A DNA stretch of 64,000 nucleotides from Notospermus geniculatus (lineage: Eukaryota; Nemertea; Pilidiophora; Heteronemertea; Lineidae). The stretch spans positions 95,261-159,260 of the forward strand of contig NMRB01001460.1 of assembly GCA_002633025.1 (NCBI GenBank). The letters are read 5' to 3'. The notes under the pieces are model-generated. The model had not been told where the DNA came from and searched no databases. It saw only the letters and a program-made list of their open reading frames with translations. Below, piece after piece: positions 27,301 to 42,300 of the stretch (within the stretch, counting starts at the first letter, position 1; each line of letters begins with the position of its first letter). The translations under genes were made by a program, and so were the position numbers.

Positions 27301-30300
27301 AGAAGTGTGTCTGCAAAGTCACTGGGGAGGGGGGATCAGTTTCTCTCCCTTTCTCTTTGTCTGACTAGACCTGTACATGTCTATAAGATTTATTACAATG
27401 ACTCACGTATTATTCTGTGAGGTCAGTGTATGTCCATCACTTCAGAGAGAACACAATCGCCATCGTAAATCCAATACTCACATGACCTTCTTCATCCCCA
27501 CGAACACAGGGCACGTGATATTCGCCCGGTTCTCTCTGATGACATGCTGCATCAAAGTCTATGCATTCAAGTTAAAAGCGACTGCTTATTCCTTTGAAAT
27601 CCAGCCCCATTGAAGTGAGGTTAGTGTGACTAAGCCATGTTTGAGGCTTGGAACTGAAAACTGCTTTCGTTGTATATGCACTAGCAACATTAGCTTGGTC
27701 TATTATTAAGAAGACATCCTTCACAACTTAGTACAACATGACATTTTTGATATTTTTCGTGAGCAAAGCCAACATCAGGCCTAGGAATCCTTTTTTTCTG
27801 GTAAATATCAGGGCTGGGTTGTTCAACATCCAACACGGCATGAACTGTAATGGGTTAGCTGTTGGAGATCACACCAACATAGCACTAATGTCACGTTAGT
27901 GACAAATGTATGGCGGTCTAGGAAAACCTGGCGGATGTCGCATTTGAGGAAAGTGTTAATGACCTTGGTGAAACCGCACATCACAATAGCTGAAATGTGC
28001 TACGTAACAGGTAAACAGTAGTACATCAATCCACAGGCAATCTGACTGCCCTTGTTGACCATTCAGCGACATCCGCCGGGTTTTCCTGGACCGCCACACA
28101 AATACTCTTTGGACAACAGGGCCCGATTTGTTGCACAACAGAAAGCACTTCGTTCTCACACCACTTCAACTCTCAGTTACCACCAGGTACAGGATGGCAG
28201 CACCACCGGCAATGAATATTGAGTGAGATAGGCAACTTGGGTCCCATTCCCTTGAGCACAGTTCACCCCTTTGGCGAACTCGGTCGTCTAATGAAATAAT
28301 ACATAAAACGACAACCTCCTCCAGACAATTACCATCTCAATTCTCTTCCATGATTAGATCCATATATTACTATTAGTAGGACAGCATAACCTGGGGACAA
28401 ATATACTATGCTATTAGTAGATGCAATAGATTCATCAGTGGGTATATATGGGTACAATGCTAAGGTTCTTTTATCACGGACCTCCATACAACCATACCCA
28501 AGGCGACATCATCTCACTCTAAAGGGATTAGTGTCATGTCCATTTCTGTTTCAATTTCCTCCTCAAAACTTGAGCCCCTGAAGTGTGATGTCACTTCTGT
28601 CCCTGGCCCTTTCTGACAGTCCCACTGCACATAGCCAGGGTTTCCGCCAGAGGGGAGAATGGGGAGAATTCCATCCCCAAGAAAATTATTTGGGGATAAA
28701 TTCATCCCAAAATTTTTCAGAAAGAATGGATTTTTTTCTTTAAATCTTGTCTTTTTCTTTTCAAAACTTCATATTATTATACCATCATGTTATCTTGCAG
28801 TCCATGTACAATGTTGTGTGAAAAAAAATCCAAATAAAACAATCCAAAAAAATTTGTTGAAAATTTTTTTTCAAAAAAAAAAATTTTGAAAATTTTTTTT
28901 GAAAAAAAAAATTTTTGAAAATTTTTTTGGTCCATCCCCCAATTTTTTTTTCTGGCGGAAACCCTGATAGCACCCCTCAGCACAAGTGCCCAGACTGGCC
29001 AGATTTTAATTGAGGGGCAGGCAGCCTGCCACTTTTGGACACTTGTACCTACATTTGTAGCTGAGGGATGATTTGTTTTCATTGCTGAAGGAGCATTTGG
29101 GATCTTTGGCTATTTAATCCCTAACAATCATAGGCCACAAAGGTGCCTTTTTGGAACGAGTTTAGAATCCCCGATCAGTGCCCAAAAAAAGGTCATCGAT
29201 TGATGGAATAAGCCGCATTGTACAATAGGATTTCCATTGTGTGCCATGGAGCAACATCACTTCCGATCAGGGATTCTAAACTTTAGCCACCTTTTTAATA
29301 CAATTTTCATTGTCAAAGATTGAACATGAGCAAGGCTTCGTGCTGGGGAGCAGATTATTCTGTAAGTACAGTTTTCATGAGTGTTCTGTTCTGTGGTTAG
29401 ACATTCACTTCACCATGGAGGTAGTATTGAGAAGGAGCGAGCACGGCCCTAATCGCTGTGACCACAATTCCACGCCCCCATTGTTTGCCTTTGTTCCCGC
29501 CTATTGTCCGGTACGCACGCTGAGCTCCTTGAAGGCAATCATGAATTCCGCACAACTCTCAAAGTGCAGCGCCATCTATAATTGATATCGCGTCGACCCA
29601 ATCATATTCTTGCGTTTTTCTCCACGTTGGGAATTAGATAACCGGCTATTTCGAAGACAACTCAATTTGGTAAACTCTCCGCTGTATTTTAGTGAAAAAA
29701 TCATCGAAAAAGACCAATTTCCAATAAAGATATCTACGTTTTAAGGTAAACATGATAATGATAATGATAATGAGATTCTTCGCATCTGAAAAGTTTGAAG
29801 AGGATTGCGTTATGATAGTTTAAAAGATGATTAGTTCAGGTAACATATACGGGTGGTCGTTTCAGTGCGAGATGCTGCGAGGTGCTGTTTTTGACGCGAT
29901 GAAAACGATGAATTTTTCAGTTTTCGTGCGTAGGCAACGTCCACTGCCATTGTTCCCTTCTATTGTTTGGACTCTGACCATTGTACAAGGGAAGTGCTGA
30001 CTGCACACGGAAATTACCGAAGATTAGATCGGCTTTTTCCGACCATCGTGCGGCGTTATTAGCCTATTGTCCCCCTAATCACTTTAGCAAACAGCGGAAC
30101 GATGATTGTACTGTTTGATGTGGGGTCCGTGTTCGCTCCTTCTCAATAATACCTCCATGACTTCACAATCACATAGAGTATGGGGGTCACATAGAGTATG
30201 GGGTCACATAGAGTATGGGGGTCAAGTAGGAAATGTGTCACTTCCCACTTGGGGTCCAGTGGGAAGTGACACAATATCGCCACTTATTCTGTAAACACAC

Positions 30301-33300
30301 TCGGTGCACTTCCCATGGCTTGGCCCGCCGCACTCCACTTGAGCTGAGTATGGAACTTGAAAAGAAAATCTATATACCAATAACATTCTTTTTGCTGTGC
30401 TTGCTCATATTGCAGCCGACGTTGAACTAGAAAATACTCCATTGAAGGATAAAAAAAGATCTGCATTCACCAATCTTGTTCTGATGTGACAAAATCATAG
30501 GAAATCGAAGTGAATATCTGTTATCATGGAGCAGATTTCCTACAAGGTATTAATGAGTATTGATCCTTGTACCATTTTGTATAGATGATTGAGGAATGTT
30601 CTTTTATGACCAAAGGTTTTGAACTTCAGGAATAGGATTTCATTGGGGGACTTTGATGGAAGTCGGAAAGCTGTGAAAAAGAGTGACCTCAGTCACTGTC
30701 CAGGATCAAATGCCAATTCCTTGGGGAAATTTCTCAAAACATTTTGTAAGGAATGAGCAATAACTTCAACAGGAAATGGCAGACCTCGGTTACTTTCTGG
30801 AAATTTATTCTAGGGTTCATCTGACGGTGAATGTAAAATGGGTGTTGGCCGAGGTCAATCGTGGAACCTCTCTATTAAGGACACCTTGGACAGGAAAATG
30901 GTGTCCGTAATTCAGAGGTGCCCTGATTACGGAGGTCATAATGAATCGAAGCAACCAATTCGGGATTTGGACTACGATGTCCAAACAGTGAGGTGTCCTC
31001 CTGGCAGAGGTCAGCTTAGGAAAGTTCCATGACTGTGATGGCATTTTATATTATAAATTATAATCATAATGAAGCCTGCATTAACTAGCAATGAAATACC
31101 GGATATCTAAATATACCAATCATCGCCACATGAAGGATCAATGATTCAAGGTCATACATTTGAGTATAAATGATTGTTCACTCACCAATCCAACATCCAA
31201 AATCAATATTGTAAATATGTCTTTGATATAGCAGAACAGACAAGAGATTACGAATTCATGAATGTTCATCGGTTTTCCGCGGTTGCGACTGTTTTTCATC
31301 CACATAAGAAAACACTATACCAGATTACAGAGGATATATGCATACCAAGGATTATCATGGATACTGTTGAAGAAAGAAGTAGAATACAGACGACTGCAGT
31401 CTGCTTCAGATGTTGGAAGCGGTAGGATCAGCAGACCAAGCAGAGCTGGTGTCACAACAGAGTAAGGAACAAAGTGCAATAGACGATATCACTCCAAAAG
31501 AGTGCAGCACCTGATGGGTCCAGTGTCATGACGTCCTGCACGTCATTTCTGAACGCCATGACGTGACTCGAAAAAATCTTCGTCTCACATCAAGACATCA
31601 TGAAATAACGTGCGGGACGTCATGATGCTGCACCCGTCAGGTGCTGCGCTCTTTTGAAGTGATATCGTCTATTGACAGGCATTCTGCCAAAGTTGAGAAT
31701 GACACCCCCACCCCTCCCTCCCTTGCGACCACATACTAACACTTTATAATATCTGGCCAGCTCTACCCAAGGGTTGACACAGAACCCAAGCAGTTTGACT
31801 GACACTGATAACCACATTGATATGCGACACAGGAGGAAATCCGTAGAACATGTCGCATCCCTCCTCGTTCCAAGCCAACGTCTTCATCTTGAAGCAAATC
31901 CTTGCGCAGCGTGCATCTGCGTCAGACTGACTGGTAGCGAGATTAATGGGCACCAGCCGCAAGGAATGTTCACGCTGTCAGGAAGTGTAATCAGGTTGAT
32001 TATAAATCAATAGCCTGAAGGAAGAGACTCGGATCGTGGATGACTTGTGAGCGGAATATTGCGGTTCTACATCGCATCACACATTGTAGAAATGTCAGGA
32101 TATTAGCAACACAACATCCAAAATATACTTTACAGTGAGTTTACAAACACAGTCATGGACGTTTCCATCAGGTGAGCAAAGCAACTGTCACATGTAGGCC
32201 AAGTTGTGCAGGAAGTTGACAGATATGAAATTCAAGATGGTGGCTACGGCAGCCATATTGGAGACTAATTTGCAAGTGGATTCATGAACACAGTCATGGG
32301 CACTTATTGGAAGAGAAAAGTGACCATCATATGTCAGCCCCAAGAAGTTGACATACATGATATTCAAGATGGTGGCCATGGCAGCCATATTGGAGGAAAA
32401 TTTCCATGTAAATCTAAGACAAGAGAATGAAGTTGATCTCTTCTTACTTCACCATTTTGGAAAGCATTTCAAGAAATCTTGAAATCCACCAACAAGAAGT
32501 TGCTGAACTTGCAGTTCTGTCATCTGCGCCGCTACAAAGCCAGTACTAGAACAGTCAGTGTATGGACAAAAGACAGAGATCATTTTCATTACAGGTCAAT
32601 AAACCGATACGACAACATATACAGAAGAATACAGTTTGAAGTCGCTAGCTAGTGGCTAATGTACCGGCTCGATCAATAGCCTCCGTTCACCATGATCGGC
32701 CCAAACGTATTCAAGGAGACAAGGTCGTAGGAAATGGTTGGAAAATACCATTGATTATGCTGAAAGGTGGTGGTCTGGAAGATGTCGGAAAGTTTTGGTC
32801 TGTGACTGAGCACACTGATTCAACTGATGGTGTTTCTTCATAGGAATACAACCATTTCAATGAAATATCCCAACACGGGCATGTTTCATGCACACTTCGT
32901 GCATGAAATAAGCATGAAGTGGAAGCATGCACAGAAACGAGAGCTTGATGATCCCCCTTGAATTCTTCAGTTGGCGACCAACAACGGTTACATGTTATGT
33001 ATAGTCCTTTCCCTAAGGACCCAAGAGGATTCACAGGAGGTGACTCATCTCTGTTATGAAAATATAGGGAATGGAGACTCGGTTCTAAACTTTGATTATG
33101 TTTGGTGCGGTTCTTTGTCTAGAACCAAGTTGGGAGTTGCCTTCTCCATTCTGTCTTGTATTGACAGGAAAGACAACAGAGTTGGTGAAGGTGTGGACAG
33201 CCTACACATTATTTACAATCTTGGTCAATAGGGAACACCGATCACGCAGACCACGCGAGAATATACGCGTGGTTTTGAACTGATGGTACACCAATGCCAC

Positions 33301-36300
33301 CTATTATTCATGACGATTCAAGGTGTGATTGGCCGTGCTTGGTGAACCGCATCTCTCGAACAATGGGCCTAGGTCAACGCTAGGTGTCTCGTCTGCTCTA
33401 TCAGTAGTCATCACGTGACCAATTGGCGCTCCCCATTTGTAGGAACATAGATTGTGACAAGCCTAAAGAATCAAACAGCACCAAAATTGTCTTGTGTTCA
33501 TTAGTTACCAAGGGAACAAATAGTATCAGCTTTTGTGCCTAAAGCCGGTATCAACAGAGCTAATTACATTCATACATGATATCGAAAAATGGCTCACTTT
33601 TTGTAGCAAGAATATGACCATTTTTCATACAGTAGTGGCTAATTTGTAGCATATTGTAGGACACTAGAGGGCCCAGTGCGAGTATACTTCATCAAGAGAG
33701 AAATGGGTCTGGGTATTTATTCTTACGCTTGACAGGCTATTCCATTATCTCAATAATAGCACCATGATTCTGATGAAATATGTGCCAAGTTTTGCCATAA
33801 ACGCTATCATTCACACGGCATGTAAGGTTACAGCATACACTCTCTGAATAATCAATTCTGACTTTTACGTAGTCGCACTTCCACCCATTAAAACTCTGTA
33901 TTTTTTGTGTTTTTACCAATAAATTGCCCGGCAAGGGTTGGCAATATCCTGAAGGCAGTATGGTCATTATATGATGTGAATTACAGTATTGAAATTGACA
34001 CTGAAAGGGGAATACAGGGCACTGTAATATCAAAGATATGATTTCAAAGGCTCTTTATTAAATGAACCTATTGGATGTGTCCTGTAATCCTTTTATTCGA
34101 GGTACGTGATACGTGTATGATGACCAAAATAGCGATGGAAACAGTTACCATGACATTATATATTTGCAATAGGCAATGCTTTGTGTTAGTAGCGAGGAAG
34201 TCAGCTATGTGAATGAAGTTGCATCTTAGTGGAAATTGATCATATGAACATGATACCACCTCATGCTGTGCATGGCAGAAACATTCAAGTTTGAATTCAT
34301 CAGGTCTTTTTAGGCTTCTGCAGCATTTATACAATGTTACATGTACTTAAAGCGGATTGTTCGCGTCTGTCCAAAGTGAACCAAAAATAATAAAACAACC
34401 CGTTTTATTCGTAACAACAACTGGTAAATGCATTGCGGCGGCCACTCCGGAAACTGTTCTGTGGAATCTTTGACTCAGTGCGAATAGTCCGCTTTAACTC
34501 ATCTGCTCCCAGAGTTGAGCAGACGTTATCTTCTGTCATTGTTTTCTCACATTCTACAGTTTTGATTGAAAAATATTTGAAGAAAGCTTGTTCCTATCAA
34601 CCAACTGAAGGATTGTTTCTTCATATTCTTTCTATTTTTATTTCAAAGTCAAAGTATAATTTTCATTCGACAATACCTTGGATTAGTAAAAGTAAAGTCA
34701 GGAAATTTGTCTTCAGTGGAGTATGCAGTGAAGTACATGTACAGACTATTATAGTGACTGATTTTGACTAAGGTCATACAATATATAAAGGCCTTCACAC
34801 AATGACAACAGGAAGAATGAGCTAATGGGGATCCTAGCTACAATAGACATGGGCAGCACACCTAAACCCCGTCCTATGCAATGGATGCACTTTGTGTGGG
34901 AAATTGATCAGGACCGGGATGTCAGTTTCATTTCAATAGTTTTAACCACTAGTGACACCTATTGAGGCAGTGAGCTAGGGTCCCCATTGGGCAAACTTCA
35001 TGCCAGTCATGCTATAATAGCACCACAAGCGACACCACGCGGCGACTGTGACGACTCGCTCATTCTGGTGTTGGACGAGGAACCGTGCACATCGAGCTCC
35101 GGTGTGAGGGCAAGTATAGCCGAATTTATACCATCCGCCGTGGAAGGGCGAGAGCCAAGCAAGGGCTAGGATATTATCGGAATTTACTCCATTCGCCGTG
35201 CAAGGGCAAGAGCCGAGCAAGGGCTAGAATATTATTGAATATTTTTCCATCCGCCGTGCAAGGGCGAGAGCCGAGCAAGGGCTAGAATATTATTGAAAGT
35301 TGATCCATCTGCCGTGCAAGGGCGAGGGCCGAGCAAGGGCTAGAATATTAGTGAAGGTTACTCCATCCGCCGAGCAAGGGCGAGAGCTGAGGAAGGGCTG
35401 GAATATATTTGTCATGTTTGTTAAATTTTATACTCCATTTGCTGAGTATTGGCGAGAGTTGGGCAAGTGCCAGAGTTATTGGTACACGGCAGGCGCGAGG
35501 GCCCTGCAGGGTGATATGGAGAAAGGTATTCTCAACTTCCAGAATATGTAGCGTGTGTTGCACATATGGTATGTGGTGCAAGGGACAAATTATTAGTCGC
35601 AGAGCGAGGACGAGAGCCGCGCAAGGGCTGTATTGAGAAGGGCGGTTTCCATCTTTGGTCAGTGCCCCTGCGGGACGCCGTGTGTTGAGTCTTGAACCAA
35701 TTACGGTTGAATCTATTGTACAGTATGTATATAGTGTAACTACGTGTATGTTGACAACTGGGGTAACAAGCTGAGTGCACTGGTTGGAACGATCGCTTAA
35801 ATTGTGTTACATAATTCGTTGATTGGTTTATTGGTAATGTGTGAAGGGAGAGTGGTATTNNNNNNNNNNNNNNNNNNNNNNNNNNNNNNNNNNNNNNNNN
35901 NNNNNNNNNNNNNNNNNNNNNNNNNNNNNNNNNNNNNNNNNNNNNNNNNNNNNNNNNNNNNNNNNNNNNNNNNNNNNNNNNNNNNNNNNNNNNNNNNNNN
36001 NNNNNNNNNNNNNNNNNNNNNNNNNNNNNNNNNNNNNNNNNNNNNNNNNNNNNNNNNNNNNNNNNNNNNNNNNNNNNNNNNNNNNNNNNNNNNNNNNNNN
36101 NNNNNNNNNNNNNNNNNNNNNNNNNNNNNNNNNNNNNNNNNNNNNNNNNNNNNNNNNNNNNNNNNNNNNNNNNNNNNNNNNNNNNNNNNNNNNNNNNNNN
36201 NNNNNNNNNNNNNNNNNNNNNNNNNNNNNNNNNNNNNNNNNNNNNNNNNNNNNNNNNNNNNNNNNNNNNNNNNNNNNNNNNNNNNNNNNNNNNNNNNNNN

Positions 36301-39300
36301 NNNNNNNNNNNNNNNNNNNNNNNNNNNNNNNNNNNNNNNNNNNNNNNNNNNNNNNNNNNNNNNNNNNNNNNNNNNNNNNNNNNNNNNNNNNNNNNNNNNN
36401 NNNNNNNNNNNNNNNNNNNNNNNNNNNNNNNNNNNNNNNNNNNNNNNNNNNNNNNNNNNNNNNNNNNNNNNNNNNNNNNNNNNNNNNNNNNNNNNNNNNN
36501 NNNNNNNNNNNNNNNNNNNTGGGCAAACTTCATGCCAGTCATGCTATTATAGTACAAAAGGTGGTTTTATTAAAAATAATCCCCCTATCGTACAAGAGAA
36601 ATGCTCTCAAGTGCTGCCGGCACACAAAGGTAGGTTCATATTCCTATTGACAGGATTAGCTGATGAAGGCAAACCAATGAGGGACCGTGTTAGTGTAATG
36701 TTCTCATTCATAATGAATATTTCCATTAGCAGCGGCTGTAATTCACTTTAGGAATGGTTGCTATAGAGTCTAGACAAGGCAGAACCTTTGATACCAGTGA
36801 CCAGTCAGTGGAACAAACCCATAATGGTAGGAGCAACAGTCTGTTACAAAATCAGCTGACAGTCAAGTAATGCTGAAACATTTTGGAAACATTGTAAAAA
36901 GATTGTAATCACAGGCAGTGTTACGAAGTGCAAACTACAGAGATCATTTATAGTTTCAGTTTAATCCGTGGCTCCATGTCAGACATGGCCATCTGTGGCA
37001 CTGGGCAACTCAACGTAGCACTCGGCAGTTGCTTACGGCATTGGTCTCAGTATAAGTCGTAACGAAACCGACAATGGTGAATTGCCCATTGAGAGAGCCA
37101 AACTGCATGAGAACTCTTATGTGGTGTACATATAGGACCTTTAGTTGAGAATGAGTGTTAGATCTAGGACTTGTGTTGATTTGTACCGAACCATGTTATT
37201 AAACCTGCGATGTTGTGAAACACTCCTGTGAAGTCATCTGCATGATGACATCCAATAGGCAAGACTATTGGCAATCTCTGCATGCATGTCTTCTTTTATT
37301 AATTGATGCGTAATTAGCTTGGTAAATTATTAATTAGCCGGCTCATTTCTGTTCGTTAGCGTGGTTCAAAGACAAAGAGCTGATGATGTGGAATTGTCTC
37401 AATAGTTCATCACCACGTTCTGGAACAGATTAGGAGCCATGTTCCCGAAGCCATCGTTAGGTTAACGATGTCGTTAAAACTGGAAAAAGGCATAGCGTAA
37501 CGACATCGTTAACCTTTCCACGGCTTCGGGAACATGGGTCCAGGTTAGTTCATCTAAGAACTTTCAATACTAGTTCAATCCTAACCTTCATGTCATGATA
37601 TCTTACACAGTGTTGAAAAAAAAGTTTTGAAGGCCTGAAAATTTCAACTCAAGGACCTGGTATTCATAAAACTTAGGAAATGCTTCTACTCAAAATCTGC
37701 ACAGCAAGCTGCAATGTAAACGTACTACAAAACCAGAAGGAAAAGCATTTGTTATCTTTTATAAACATCAGCATACATGTACCTGATGAAAATGGGAAAG
37801 AAGGGACATGAAAATGCTCAGTCTAAGGTCCATATGCTTGGGTTGGACTTCAGCCTAAAGTACAGCTGAAGTTAGACTTTCTCTTTGCCTGAAACATTGA
37901 GAAAAGTGCGGCTGAAGTCCGACCCAAGCTTGAGCATACAGCCCTATAAGTACCGACATGAAGGGTGCATGTTGAATTGACCATGATGATGCAAAGAGAT
38001 GAAGTGATATTCAAACCCGACCCTCGCCCGACATATAAGTCGATCCAGAGACCCCGGCTCCAATCCATTCATGCACAGCCTACACTACAGTGCTATACAC
38101 ACACACAGTAGCAGTAGCAATGAATCAATGTAAAGCTAAAAGCACCAGAGCTAGAAGAAAATATATGGTTATGTGATATGACAGAATTGAAGTTTACCCA
38201 ACAGAGATACATGTATAATCAAATCATTTAGCTATTGATATAATTTAGCCTGTAATTAAATCCTTAATGACTGAGCTGTTCAGGTATGGCTGGTTGCCCA
38301 TTCAAGAATTACCGATAAGTATCAAGCCGTTGATAAATCAAGAGGTGTTTTTCTTCCCTATGTAGGAACTGCTGGAGCATTTTTAAGTTGCCCCTTCTTT
38401 CCTGCTGAAAAAAGGGAATATTACCCTCCCAATGTTGTTCCCTAGCATTTTATAAGATGAAATGAGGGACGCAGCCAAATGCAAAGGAAAGTTTGAGAAT
38501 TTGAGTTAAATTCTGACCCAACAGCATTGTTGGTAGGTAAAAAAGATGTTCTAATGACTCAAAGAGCAACATACCTCCCGGGAATGGGCCCAGGCAGCCT
38601 TAGTGGGGTTCCAATAGCCTCCTCGAACATTTGACATAATCCTTCTACGAAAGTGAAGACATATTCCACACGCATTCGTGAGAGGATAATCTTTGCACGT
38701 TCCACCACAGCATTCTCAATCACTCATACACGAATGTAGCATAGCCTTAGCCAAGTTTTATCACGCGGGAAATCAATACTGGTGGCAGTATTGATCAGTT
38801 AACGGTTAGCAAATGCTACGAGTGAATGTCGTCGTCGTCGTGCAGAGCACTGTACAGGCTGCTAGCATATCTTACACTGAGCCCACACGAGCCGTCGCCG
38901 AACGCCAGATCTGGACATGAATGTTAGCGGATGATATGGGTCTTGATATTGTTCATAGAAAATTTGAACAATAAGGTACATGTGTACGTAATGGCTAGTT
39001 CTCCGCCAACTGAAGGGTCCATGTATTCTCCAACGCAGAAGTGCTTGAAAGACTGGTTGCTGATGATACCACTAATGCCAAAAATTGATCTATTTTGGGT
39101 AATGCCCGTATTATACGGAATGGTTTTTACCATTTTCTGGTATTCATTATGACCAAGTGGGTAATAATGTAAACAGGAGGTTGCAGCTAACTGTTTGGCA
39201 TTGTTATTACACCTCAGCAATTTAGGAGCAAAATTGTTCCATATTGGCATGATTGACTCTACAGAGGTAATAATGCCATTCTCGATGCTCAGCTCCTTAA

Positions 39301-42300
39301 TTAAGTGGCTCTGGAAATGTGGCTCAGAATTCATGGCATGTGTTAGCCCATCATACACGACAGAATTGGATACTTTCGGGAGATAAAACCAGTTTGATTC
39401 CATGGCAACGATCAATTTCAAGACCCATACATATCTAATTTCAGTCTGAGCTGAGCAAGACAACTGTCATCTGTGTCATCCTTACTAGGAGTGGCCCAGA
39501 GGTTTCTGACCTTTGGAAGCATCTCTCTCAGAGTGGGGGCACCACGATGCAACACCTTGGACCGCCAGAGTGGTCCAGTGGAAACATCACCACCTGTCAC
39601 CTCTGAGGTTCTGGGTTCAATCCCCAGTCCGAACCGTTCTTCATGTGACAGAGAGGCAGCTCTCTTTGACAGCAGAGGTCTTCTCTAAGCACTCAGACTC
39701 TGGTTTCAGCCTGCTATACATTTAAATGCCCAATAAACAGAGCCTATAATACCTAAACCCAATTTTCATCTTTATTTTTGCTGTGTACATGTAAATAGCA
39801 AGTCTCTTCCAAATGCTCTTCACAATGCACTCAAAGACAATAAGCACTCTTGAATATTTGTCACCGAGTACTTTGAGTATTCTATAAGCACATTTTTACA
39901 TGCATGATTGGTCGAAACAGAAGCTGTCAGACAGCGATAGGGTATGAAGTGGTCGCAGGGAGTCACGAACCTCTCATTTGGTACCTAGCATCATCAATTA
40001 TCCTAAATGACCGAGTGGAGTGGCTTCATTTAGTATTTATAAGTCCTTTGTTGGCATCAATGCCTTTTTTTAAAAGCATTTTTTAATTCATTCTGATAAG
40101 CTACATGCCTATAGAGGTGTAGCCACGTAAACTGCTGTATGATGTACCACCTTCATCTGAACGGGAGGAAATCGAAGTGCCTGAAAAAAACCTGCATGAA
40201 AAGCCACCCTCTACAACAAAAAGGTCTGCTGGCTGGAGATCGAACCTGGAAGCTCAAGGGTGACAGGCATTGATATCACCATTGCACCAATTTGATAGCC
40301 CATAGCTCATTGAGCAAAACCTCAAATTTAGCTACTAGCAAAGTTTCTCGGTCACATTCATAATCCCTGCCGCTCCTCCAAGCTAAGAATAGACAACGTG
40401 GACAAGTATGATAAATTAACTTCATGAATCNCCCCGCAGTGAACATCATTCACAAATCCATTGAAGGATGTAAAGGACATCTGGTGGCAGAACAACAAAC
40501 TAATGATGAGAGGGCCACAGAGACCAATCTTTCTCAAGTTGGATAAGCTGACACACGGCGATACTGACGATGTAGCTCAGTAAAAAAACAGTCACAGACA
40601 GAGGAAACAACAAACTCCTTACCTGTTCTGTTTGTGGCTGGAGTATTCTCTCGTCGGATGGCAGTGATGATTTAACAGGTGGTGGTTTAAAACTAAGCTG
40701 TCTTTCAAGTTCTAATCGCTCCTTGGCACCTTGTTTGATGATTCTCTCCAAATGAGTCTGGTCATTGTAGATGTCATCATTCTGCAAAGGTTGGGAATGT
40801 TACGGGACTTGGTTTGGGAAATTTGCTGTACAGGGTCCATGCCCTGTGACTTGGAAAGAGAGCCTGCTGACGTGAGCTCCGATAACGGATGAAGTATTCT
40901 TTCTAGGCTATTTCTCCCCATGGCAAACTCTTGCCAAGGGAATGGATACTAAGCCTACCCTAGAATATAGTAGATCATGTAGATTGTGTCATTCTGGGGA
41001 AGAAGGCAACATGTAGGGCACTGACACCAAAAGCTCAAGGCCTCAATGACCTCTTTTGAGTGACCACAGTGCCAAGGTAGGCCTATGATGGCAGGCTGAT
41101 AATATAGGCCTGATTCACCTACCTCAGGTTTTGACTGTTCTTGGTTATTAGCAAGACGATCATTGAGCTCCTGGATTTGTTCTTTGAGTTTCTCAATCTC
41201 TCTATCTTTGGCCAGCATGTTTTTGGCATGGATGGCGAGATCGCGGGCCCGTTGGCGAGCATAGAGCTTTTTGACAGCGTCGTTCTCCTGTTCTGGTGAG
41301 GACTTCTGTTGTAAAATGATTGCATAACAAAAATATTGAACCATATTTCAGGTAAGTTATGAAAGTTTGGCAGAAAACACACATCTGGCACCAACCTTAT
41401 AGGCCTAGATTATAAACACATACGCCACGATTCTGGTGAATATTACAAAAAGACGATCACACAGAATGTGAACAGTGCGTAATTGCTCAGCTAAAAACGG
41501 GCTGCTAATCCACGACTCTTCCTACTCTTAGGCCTACCTTGGGTGGGCTTTTCGGTGGACTTTGAGCAGTTTTGGCTTTGTCATCAAGACGTTTTGCCAT
41601 GGCAGTAAGTTCAGCATTCCGTTTCTTGAGTGCGTTAATCTTCTTGTCAGCAGACAGCTCTTCCGCATTCTTCTTTTTCTGAAATTTAACAGATGATTCA
41701 TATAAGATCGTGTTCTTTCTCCCTCTTACTAAGACCCCAAAGTCAGTGTACCGTACCAGTACTTACAAAAGCATCATTTTCTGTCTCCAATACTGATATA
41801 CGTCCTTTGAGTGAGGTAACAAGGCCTGTGAGATCACCTATTTTCTTTTGGAGGGCTTTATCCTTCTCGTCTGTCACAGCCTGCTGTTGACGAAGTTTGT
41901 TCTGAAATATATACGAAATTGCAAACTTCATTTATTTGGAAGGGATGGCATTTTCTACATCATATGACTGGATATTGAGATGTAAGGACCAAGCACCAGA
42001 ATTCCAGATAACCATGGCATGTTTATTTAGATGTATGCTAACAAATATCATCAACTACAGAGAAAAAACATCTTTATTCATGGAGAAGTCCTGACTGATA
42101 CTCATTGAGACCTCCAGAGACTGTGGTCTACAAGGTAAGTGACTTGCCCAAGGACACATCAGAACAAACATGGATTGGGTTCGGGTTGTAGAGGTGTAAA
42201 ATTGACCATTGAGAAATTACCTTTCCTTCATCAGTCCCATTGACCTGTTTGACAGTTTTTGCAAATCTGTCTGTAGAACTTCTTCTCCTTGAGTTAGTGG

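Larger units (their letters stand above)
23946..40622. other. RIMBP intron 5, 16.7 kb, repeat-filled
   Basis: Largest intron. Holds at least fourteen repeat elements listed here, the 58-bp tandem array and the 660-N gap. I could not support any exon or independent gene inside it. Confidence 0.6.

Noticed and set aside
34433-34771. 112-codon plus-strand ORF
   Set aside because: Starts inside the foldback element 34347-34496 and has no recognisable content.
35131-35420. CRISPR-like array
   Set aside because: 58-bp units are contiguous and similar along their whole length; a minisatellite.
35532-36751. ORFs of 232-341 codons around 35532-36751
   Set aside because: They span the 660-N gap and have no real sequence in the middle.
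39563-39640. tRNA gene
   Set aside because: A and B boxes are present but the acceptor stem and anticodon arm do not pair; repeated tails indicate a SINE.
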